Under the pieces are notes generated by a model. The model searched no databases. It was not told the origin of the DNA and saw only the letters and a program-made list of their open reading frames with translations. Both the position numbers and the translations under genes were made by a program. Below, piece by piece: positions 34,115 to 64,000 of a stretch of DNA of 64,000 nucleotides (positions within the stretch are counted from its first letter, which is position 1; every line of letters begins with the position of its first letter). The stretch comes from Phocoena phocoena (lineage: Eukaryota > Chordata > Mammalia > Artiodactyla > Phocoenidae): the NCBI RefSeq assembly GCF_963924675.1, contig NC_089239.1, forward strand, positions 3,027,001-3,091,000. The letters run 5' to 3'.

Positions 34115-36059
34115 GTACGCGCGGCCGAGCGCCGGCGGGGCCCCGGCCTGGGCGGGACGGCGGGGCGCCTTCCGCGGGGAGCCGGGCGGCCCCGGGCGCC
34201 GGCGCTGTGAGGCCGACGTGGCGGGCTTGGGTCGCCGAGGGCAGCCCGCCGCTCCTGCTCGGGCCGCGCGGACCTCGCAGCCCCGGGAGGCGGGGGTGGG
34301 TGTGCGTCGCCGGTCAGCCCGGGGGACCGCGACGGTTCCCGGGGCCTGTCCTTCCTTCCGCAGTGGCCAGGGGGACCGGCCTCGAGCTGCCCCCGTTCCA
34401 GTGGGTGAACCTCTGCAGGGTTACCGATGAATCGTTAGGCGATACAGCATGTGCAGAAAAGTGCACACAACGGACATGCCTAGAGAGTAATTAGTAATAA
34501 AACAGGCAGGTAAAAACAAAGAGAACTGCCCATACCTTAGGAGTTCCTCCAGCACCTCACGTTCCTTTCTGAGCATCGTTCCCTCCCTAGACTGACTTTT
34601 ATGATGTTCACTTTCTTGCTTTTCCTTATCTCTTTACCACCTACGTATGCATGCCTAAACAACACAGTTTTTCTTTGCCTGTTGTTGAGCTTCTGTCAGT
34701 GGAATCATTGTGTTATTTTATAGCTTTGCATTCATAGTAAGTTTGTGTAGATCCATAGGTAATTTTCAGTGCTGTCTAGTACTCCACTGTATGAATATAA
34801 CAGTATATCCATGCTACTGTTGATGGGCATTTTGCTGTTCCAGTTTGGGGCTAACTAAGAACAATGCTATAATATTCATACCCCTAGAGACTAGTACCAA
34901 CGTGTAAGTTTCTTTAGCTATATGCCTTGGAGTCCTGGGATTGTTGAGTTATAGGTTGTGTGTCACTTTACCAGATGATGCCAAACTTTTATGTGGGGTG
35001 CAACAAAGTTAACTTACCGGGACACACCTTTCTGTGGTTTGCAGTTCCTGGAGCCCCCTTTCCCTGTTAAGACTAGGTTTTGTCATTGAGCTATCAGAAC
35101 TGCCAAGACAGCATTGAGTTTTTCATGATGCTTTTCAGAGTCCCAGTTAACAGATTTTTCATTGTGTGAATGTACAAGATCTTACCAGAAGTCTTCTCAG
35201 TGGTCTTTTAAACATTATTCCCTACACCAAGGGCAGAGAAACCTTTAGAAGTGATAAAATGTACCTCACCTGCCTTTGTTTGGTGCCTCTGGACCTTTGT
35301 CAAACCAGAGTTTCTACATTCCAAGCTAGGTTATCTCTGTAAGGATCCCTGGCACTTTAAGTGAACATTACCCTTGTTAGGCATGTAAAGTCATCAAGTC
35401 AGCCTGATGCCCGTGTAACCTGTCTTTGGGTGTGGAGCCTTGTTGGAAGGCCTGTAATGGGTGAGCACCTTCACGCCAGCTGCTCTGGTTTTTAGGACTT
35501 TGACACAGTTGACCTCAGCCTCCCTTCTCAGGTTTGATGGCTCACCCACAATGCATTTGTGCATGATGTGCAGTGTTCTTGAGATTTCATTCCGTAGCTC
35601 CAGTTACCCTCCATGAAGGAAATTATATTAAAAACTTCTTGAACGTGTGTAATTGTCTGCAGAAGCCATGCGGCCATCATGTTTTTACATGAGTTTGGGT
35701 AAAAAGACATGGAGTTTCTCCTTTGAAGTTACGGAATTTCCTATATTTCCCTTATTTGTCTCTGTTGTTTTGATTCATTTTTCCTGAAAGCTTTGGAAAA
35801 GACCAAAGAGAGGTGAGTGGCACTTGTCTTAGCTGTCTCCTTACTCCAGTTAGTTGGAGGCTAATTCTCATCTACAGCTGTTTATCACATTCAAGTAAAC
35901 GGGGGAGTGTCCTTCACCGTAGTGTGCCAAGTTTATCCAGTTTCCCGGGGAATACATACTTAGAGCTTAGATCAAAGCGAGCTTGAGATGCTACTTAGTG
36001 TAGCTGTAAGGAAGGCATGGCCACGTCTTATCATGGTTCTGCAGATTCCTTGAGGGTTG

Positions 36060-36310
36060 TTAATAATAGTAATCAAAATATTATAGCTTCCGTTAATTGA
36101 GAGCCTGTATGATGTACCAAGCAACATGTAAGTGCTCTACCTTTGTCATATCATGAACTCCACAAAACTAGAGCGGTTTTGTGTTTTTTTTGCCAAAAAA
36201 AGTGGTTGCTTGATATAGTTCAAGTTAATTTTATGTATTTTACACATGAGGAAGCTGAGACCCAGATTTTGCACAAGTACACAGTTGTCTGACTGCAAAG
36301 CTTATGCTTC
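36060..36310 (+). mobile_element. MIR SINE
   Basis: 'attgagagcctgtatgatgtaccaagcaacatg', 'acacatgaggaagctgagacccagattttgc' and 'acagttgtctgactgcaaagc' follow the MIR consensus order. Confidence 0.7.
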
Positions 36311-37825
36311 TTCAATGTATTAAGCTACTCAGTAAGACTTAGCCAGCTAAGCAATAACAAAACCAGTACTGGAAATCACTCCCCCATCTCTCAATTATCA
36401 ATTTTTCTATCAATTATCAACACCGTTTCCAAGATCTATGGTGTTTTGTTTCTGTAAATCTCAAATAGTTAACAGAGTACTACTAACTTGTTTTCATTTG
36501 ATAGGACCCTATGAAATAGATTAGACGCCATGTTTTATAAATTTAATAACCTTGCTTTGGGATTTCAAGCGAGCAGCATTTAGTGCAAGGCCCCTGCAAC
36601 ATGTAAAATCCCCTGTGCGCTGCTCAGCGGGGTAAGAGGTAGCCAGCGCAGGCGCCTCCCTGTGCCAGTCACTGAGGTCTTCAGAGGGCACCATCAGGAA
36701 ACTGGGAGGGTCTAGGGTGCTCTGTAAGAATGGTACTGGGGAGAGACGTCTTAAATCTTTGAGCACTGAAGTCTAATTTTCATCTCTGAAGGAAGGAAGC
36801 AGACACTGGCTTCTATTTTTATTGCTAAAGTAATACGTTCTTGAAAAGAATTCAGACTATAGAACTGTATCCTGGGAAAGGTGAGGATCTGGCTCTCCCA
36901 GGCCTGCTCCCCACTTGTAATCATTTTAACCTTTGGTTATTTAGCTTTCCTGCCTTTTTTTTTTTTCAATTCCAGAAAGCTCTGAATCAGAGAAATGTAG
37001 TGGTGGAGGGAACTTAAGAAATCTTCAGATCCAGCTTTCATATTTTGCAGAAAATGAGGGGTCCTAAGAGATTAAGCGGGGTCCCAGTTGTGGTAGCAGA
37101 ATTGGAGGTAAACTCCGGGGCCTGCATGCCATGCCGCGGGGCTTGGGCTTGCGCTGAGAGCCTGTGCCCTTGGTCCAAATCAGCAGCATTGATTTGTTCC
37201 AGATGAGCAGAGGTTGGAGGACTGAAGTTCAGGTTGACATTGGAATTCATTTTCAAGATTGGGGTATAAGGTCAACTCCTCAAGTAGAAAATTTTATTTC
37301 TTTTTATTGTTTATCCCCTGTATTCTTAGATTGGCTTCTTTCCAAACTGAGGTGGTGGCATAATACCTCATTTTTGAGCCAGCAGCGCCTGCAGTTCCTT
37401 TTTGGACTCCTGTGATAAGAAAAACTACTGGCGGAAGTTAACTACTGAAGCCCCGACAGGTTGGTCAGACACCATTAGTAGTTATCCATGTGAGGGCTGG
37501 GATTTCCACATGGCAGGGAAGTGCAGCTGACCTTTCTGTTCCTCTCTGAGACTTACCAGCAGTCTCCTCCCTTCCTACCCTCTCTCAGCCCAAGCACCTC
37601 CTTCAGTGACACTAGAATTTGTGGCAATAAAAAGTAACTCTTCATTTCAACAACATTGGGAACTTTTGCTATAAAATGATGCAAATAACATTACATGGTC
37701 CTGCAATACTTAAAGTATCCTGGATCTCTGAGCTCTTGGATATGTGAATGAAGCAGCGTCTGAAGGGTATAATTGGTAGAAGTATGTCTTTATACAGTAG
37801 AATATATATACATATAATTTTGATT

Positions 37826-37895
37826 ATTTTTTTTATTGAACTATAGTTGATTTACAATATTATGTTTCAGGTGTACAGCAAAGTGATTCAGTGAT
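37826..37895 (-). mobile_element. L1 3' tail, minus strand
   Basis: A T run is followed by 'attgaactatagttgatttacaatattatg' and 'gtgtacagcaaagtgattcag', the antisense of the L1 3' terminus. Only about 70 bases remain before an AT run. Confidence 0.85.
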
Positions 37896-37897
37896 AT

Positions 37898-37899
37898 AA

Positions 37900-37932
<33 letters not shown>
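37898..37932. repeat. (AT)n microsatellite
   Basis: A run of about 15 AT units directly beside the L1 tail. Confidence 0.95.
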
Positions 37933-37936
<4 letters not shown>

Positions 37937-37986
37937 ATAGAGTAGAATTTAGTCACATGATCACTGATTACACTTGGAAGGACATA

Positions 37987-38074
37987 GAAACAAATGTAAC
38001 CCATTAAAAAAAGAAATAGTACAAAGTAGTGAAACAAATGTAACCCATTAAAAAAAGAAATAGTACAAAGTAGT
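37987..38074. repeat. Perfect 44-bp tandem duplication
   Basis: The unit starting 'gaaacaaatgtaacccatta' (37987-38030) is repeated without a single difference at 38031-38074. Confidence 0.95.
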
Positions 38075-39195
38075 GAACTCCCTAAATGTACAGCTAGGAG
38101 AAAATCCCCCGAACTGGATTCAGTAATTGGAGGCTGGGACTCTCCACACAGGATAACATTTTGCTGATCTCTGAGCAGATGCAAGTAGTTCTCACTGACA
38201 GGACTTCTGACAGCCACAGCATCTTCAATTTAAAAAGAGGAAACCTGACAACATAAAAATCTAGATTGACTACATGGCCCACCCCAAGATTACTTGAGGC
38301 TTTTTTCTTCAGTTTCATTTGGCAGTTCATTTGACTCTTCTTTTGAATAAAATACTGAGGTTAGAGCTCCTTCTCTGAGTTTCTGGTGTGTGCTTTCATG
38401 AGGGATACTTGAAACCTGTCATTAGAAAGTTCCTGATACATCAGGCCATTACCATGTGTAAAGCTGATGAAAGCCACCTTTGATCTGTTTGTTTGCTTAA
38501 GTTTCTTCCATGAGAGGTAATTTTCTTACTAGCAGCCAGTTCAGGTTCTTTTCAAAGGTGTTAGACTCTCACACTCAAAGTTTCCTTTTAACAGAAACTC
38601 ACCTGATTAATGATGATATTGAATAAAACTGTTTTCAGTGCAGGACATTACATAAATACAGGTTAATTATGATTAGTCATGTATATTTAATTGAATTTTA
38701 TTGCCTTTATTTCCCTTTAGGTGTCTTACAAGATTTTAAGTAACTTTAGTGTTTGCCATCAGAAAAAAGTAGGAATAACCTGTGATATTTGGACTCTGAT
38801 GTGGTTGGACCATCTCCCCTCATATCTATAGAAATTGGGTATTACCATTTTCCTCTAGTTTAGTGTATGGGAGGGAGAGTTTCATATCCTCCCTTTTCTC
38901 TTCATAAGGAAATGCAGCCTCAGGGTGATTCCATATTCCAGGCAGTTCCCAGAATTCTGAACCATAAACTGAGCTTAGTTCCAAGTGAGGCTAACCATTT
39001 TCCAAGCAATAGAATTTTCATTAATTCAAGTAGTCTCAGTATAGCTATAAATGTTCTATAGCCTCCATGTCTTTTACTTTTCAAATTACTTACACCATAA
39101 GTAAGGTAAGTCACTCCTATTTAAACATATATTTATTAGGTCCTTCTGTGTACAGGGCAGTATGCCAGGTAATACAGGAATATTTACAGAAGTAG

Positions 39196-61578
<22,383 letters not shown>

Positions 61579-62003
61579 GAAAATGAGTGCACTAAAATAT
61601 TTGAGCCAATGTGTAAAATCAAACAAAAGGACCATGGCAGTTTAAAGCATTTGAATATTATCTTACAAGTTTAAAACCACTGTATGACAAACATTTGATT
61701 GTCATTTGCAAATGCCTAGCAATATATGACTGGAATTTTTACATGTTGCAGGTCCCAATAGTAAGGTTAGAATTATAGTGATTTACAACTGTATCTTCAT
61801 TCTGTGTTGTCTATAAAGTTGTGGAAAAATATGGAATTATATAAAATGGGATGCTTCTATATCTTCTCCCCCACCAAACTATTCAGGTTAACTGGATGTA
61901 TAGTAAGGTGTTGTCAAATGTACAGTTTATCCAATTCATCCTTCTCGGGGAGTACCCACATGATAATATATTGCTGTGAGACTCACCTAAGTATTTTGGT
62001 TAC

Positions 62004-62009
62004 AATAAA
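62004..62009 (+). terminator. Proximal polyadenylation signal of RNF170
   Basis: A canonical AATAAA hexamer lies about 425 nt after the RNF170 stop, followed within 30-45 nt by a GTGTTTCTTT element. It is the first good signal downstream of the stop and a likely cleavage site. Confidence 0.6.
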
Positions 62010-63677
62010 ATATTGTACAATATTGGGGAAAAATCAGTGTTTCTTTGAGTAGCTAGGTTTTGTTCATTTGGAGCAGTTCTGCTTTTCCATTCTGATAGAA
62101 TTCTTTGCTACCAGCTGAAGGGGAAAGAAGAAACTTGAACTTTGTTAATTTGATTTTATATTCTGGTTTACAGAACACTTCCTTAAGTGACAGGAGAATT
62201 AACAAGTTGTGAGACATTGGACTCCAGCCAGCACTCTTGATATTCTCAGTTATGGCATTTCAGTAAGAGTTTGGTCCTTTTATAGGAACAGTATATAAAA
62301 GTTACTTGTAAAGGGAATTTTTGTTTCAGGAACCTGGGTGATACTGCAGACACATTACAGTTTGGTACATTCCTGAGGAAGGTGGTTCTCCGTAGCTGTG
62401 AGCATCAAAGACCTGAGGAGGGTACTAGGAACACTAAATTTGACAAGAGAAGTTACTGGTGAGCTATAGCGACAGAATGTACAGATCTGGTTAGTTTTCT
62501 CTTGTCAGAACACTTCTGTAATACTGTCCCTAGATGACAGAATATAGCCCAGATTCATCAGGCCTTGTGCAGAATGAGATGATTCAGCAGGAACATTATC
62601 TTGGTTTTTGGATGACTACAGCATAAGTACTTAACGCTCTTTTATGCAATTTTCTGTTTGAGAAGAATCAAAACCGCAAGTATTATGAAATCTTAACTCC
62701 CTCAGCTGGCACTGCCCTTGAGTGACCTGGACAGCAGGGTAGTCACTGATCCCCAGGGCTCAGGCAGTGTCAGCTCTGCGCCTGGCAGCCACTGCTAGTC
62801 ATCCTGTCCACCCATGTATCAGTGAGCCTCACTGTCAGTCTTCCAGGTGAATCAGAGGCCATCAACTGATGAGATGCTGAATGATACATCAGTAGTGTCT
62901 TGTAATTTGGGCCTAAGACAAAGCTGCTGCTTGTCACAGAGAAAAACAAAATCCTTAAGTATAGCACATTGTAATTAAAGCGATTTCTTGCATACCATTC
63001 ATTTAATCCTCAAGAGAGTTAGGTGAAGAAGACAGGGCATTACCTTCCTTTTCATAGATGAAATCCCTGACGTGGATGAAACGGCTTTTTTTTGTCTGAA
63101 GCCATGCACAGATAAGTGACCGAACTGGTATTAGACTCCTAGGACTCCTACATGGGGAGAAACTGGGATCCTTTGGAAGACTTTTGGAACATACTGGAGT
63201 AGGACAGCTTGGGTTCTCCTAAGAACAAAGGTTTAGAAAGATTACATATCAAGACTCCATGAATCCTGATTCACCATGTCCAAATCAAACTTCTCATAGG
63301 GTGGCACACTTCATAGGAAAACGTTTCAGCTGCAGTCACTAACTTGAGAAGCTAATGAGTAGGAGTTCTTTACACCACCATTTATCAGTCTCGAAACGCA
63401 TTGCCTACCAATTATAAATTTGGTGTGGGGCTACAGCAAAGCCATTTTTGAAAGGTTTTAATTTTCTGTGCATGTGTTCTGCTTCAAGTGTCACACTTAC
63501 AGTACTTTTATTGTAATATTTGGAATTCCTTCTAAGACTTTCCTGGTAGAGGCGTATTGTACCAACTTTTGTAACATACAAAAACACTGTATGAAGTCTT
63601 ACTAAGTTGAAAAGGGAATATGCTGTCTTCTCAGAAGTTTAGACCTGTTTACTATGTCATCTTTATTGATCAGTGAT

Positions 63678-63683
63678 AATAAA
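63678..63683 (+). terminator. Distal polyadenylation signal candidate
   Basis: A second canonical AATAAA lies in AT-rich sequence about 2.1 kb after the RNF170 stop. It would produce a long 3' UTR isoform. There is no direct evidence for its use. Confidence 0.35.
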
Positions 63684-64000
63684 TGTAGAAGGGATCCGAG
63701 AGTATTTAAAGCAAGTAGAGTCAATCAGTGTTTTAAATTTTTAAACATCATAGTAATACTTCTGTGATTCAGAGTTAGAGCATATAAATCAAAGTAACAG
63801 TTTGGATTTTCGTAAACAACAATATTGTAACTTTCAAAAAACAGATGGTCCAGCCCCAGGAGCAGATAACTTGGGCAGCTCTGTGGGGAGGGAGACAGAG
63901 GAAACAGTTGTTCTAACTGTCCACTAGAACAGTGGTTCCAGCTGCTACAGTTCTCAGCACTGAAAGTAACATGGGAAGAAAGGACTGTGCTGGTCCCTCT

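Larger units (their letters stand above)
33100..34420. promoter_or_regulatory. CpG island, shared divergent promoter of HOOK3 and RNF170
   Basis: The segment is very GC-rich with dense CpG, in sharp contrast to the AT-rich flanks. HOOK3 starts leftward (ATG at 33597) and RNF170 appears to start rightward (donor at 34114), so the promoters lie within about 0.5 kb. No TATA box is evident. A GC box CCCCGCCC (33802) and an NRF1-like GCGCACGCGCA on the minus strand (33980-33990) are visible, as expected for a housekeeping divergent promoter. Overlapping long ORFs on all frames are composition artefacts. Confidence 0.9.
61579..63700 (+). other. RNF170: RNF170 3' UTR and downstream flank
   Basis: Past the stop codon there is AT-rich sequence with no convincing ORF and no obvious repeats. 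An AATAAA at 62004 is followed by GT/T-rich sequence and would give a 3' UTR of about 450 nt. A second AATAAA at 63678 could give a much longer UTR. The lack of repeats over 2 kb, unusual for this window, fits a conserved long UTR, but that is inference. Confidence 0.6.

Noticed and set aside
33003..34494. Long overlapping open frames (up to about 245 codons) on both strands
   Set aside because: They lie in the CpG island, where stop codons are rare because of composition. Only the 57-nt HOOK3 exon inside them has protein and splice support.
35528..35710. 60-codon minus-strand open frame that could be a small processed pseudogene
   Set aside because: No recognisable protein, no poly-A or flanking duplication seen.

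Overview
This is a 64 kb window of mammalian nuclear DNA, almost certainly from a toothed whale. Two observations support this. The tRNA-derived SINEs are of the CHR type, whose internal promoter begins with a 'cttccctggtgg' motif, and the youngest copies (about 58.8, 60.4 and 29.1 kb) look like the CHR-2 kind that is expanded in cetaceans. The L1 elements are of the cetartiodactyl type, and I see no BovB or other ruminant-specific repeats.

There are two protein-coding genes, arranged head to head across one CpG island at about 33.1-34.4 kb. HOOK3 runs leftward: coding exon 1 (33541-33597) and exon 2 (24804-24889) are present, and the rest of the gene lies off the left edge. The window left of exon 2 is therefore HOOK3 intron 2, and 24.9-33.5 kb is intron 1. 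RNF170 runs rightward: its first exon is probably non-coding and ends near 34114. Six coding exons (39544-61578) join without any frame problem into a 258-residue ER-membrane RING E3 ubiquitin ligase. Everything to the right of 61.6 kb is RNF170 3' UTR and flank. The same divergent arrangement is known on human chromosome 8p11. HOOK3 (a dynein adaptor) and RNF170 (degradation of activated IP3 receptors) are not known to work in one pathway. The shared promoter is the link visible here.

The introns are mostly retroposons. The most structured region is 8.4-22.2 kb, a nest of L1 insertions. An ancient L1 was hit by a 5'-truncated L1, which was then hit by a full-length 7.6 kb L1 (10789-18375). 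The ancient L1 was also hit by a fourth L1-derived element that seems to carry about 460 bp of 3'-transduced flanking DNA. The full-length L1 has an intact ORF1, but its ORF2 is broken by four frameshifts. Elsewhere there are at least eight tRNA-derived SINEs, several with clear target-site duplications, and L1 3' ends. There are also L2, MIR and CR1/L3-like remnants, hAT DNA transposons (MER20, MER5A and a third with an internal minisatellite), a palindromic mariner MITE, two copies of one LTR family in opposite orientation, and several microsatellites. A GC-rich POM121-like pseudogene lies in HOOK3 intron 1.

I found no sign of an undescribed multi-gene system. The interest of the window is in retroposon history and the divergent promoter. 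Family names for old repeats come from recognition by eye and not from a library search.
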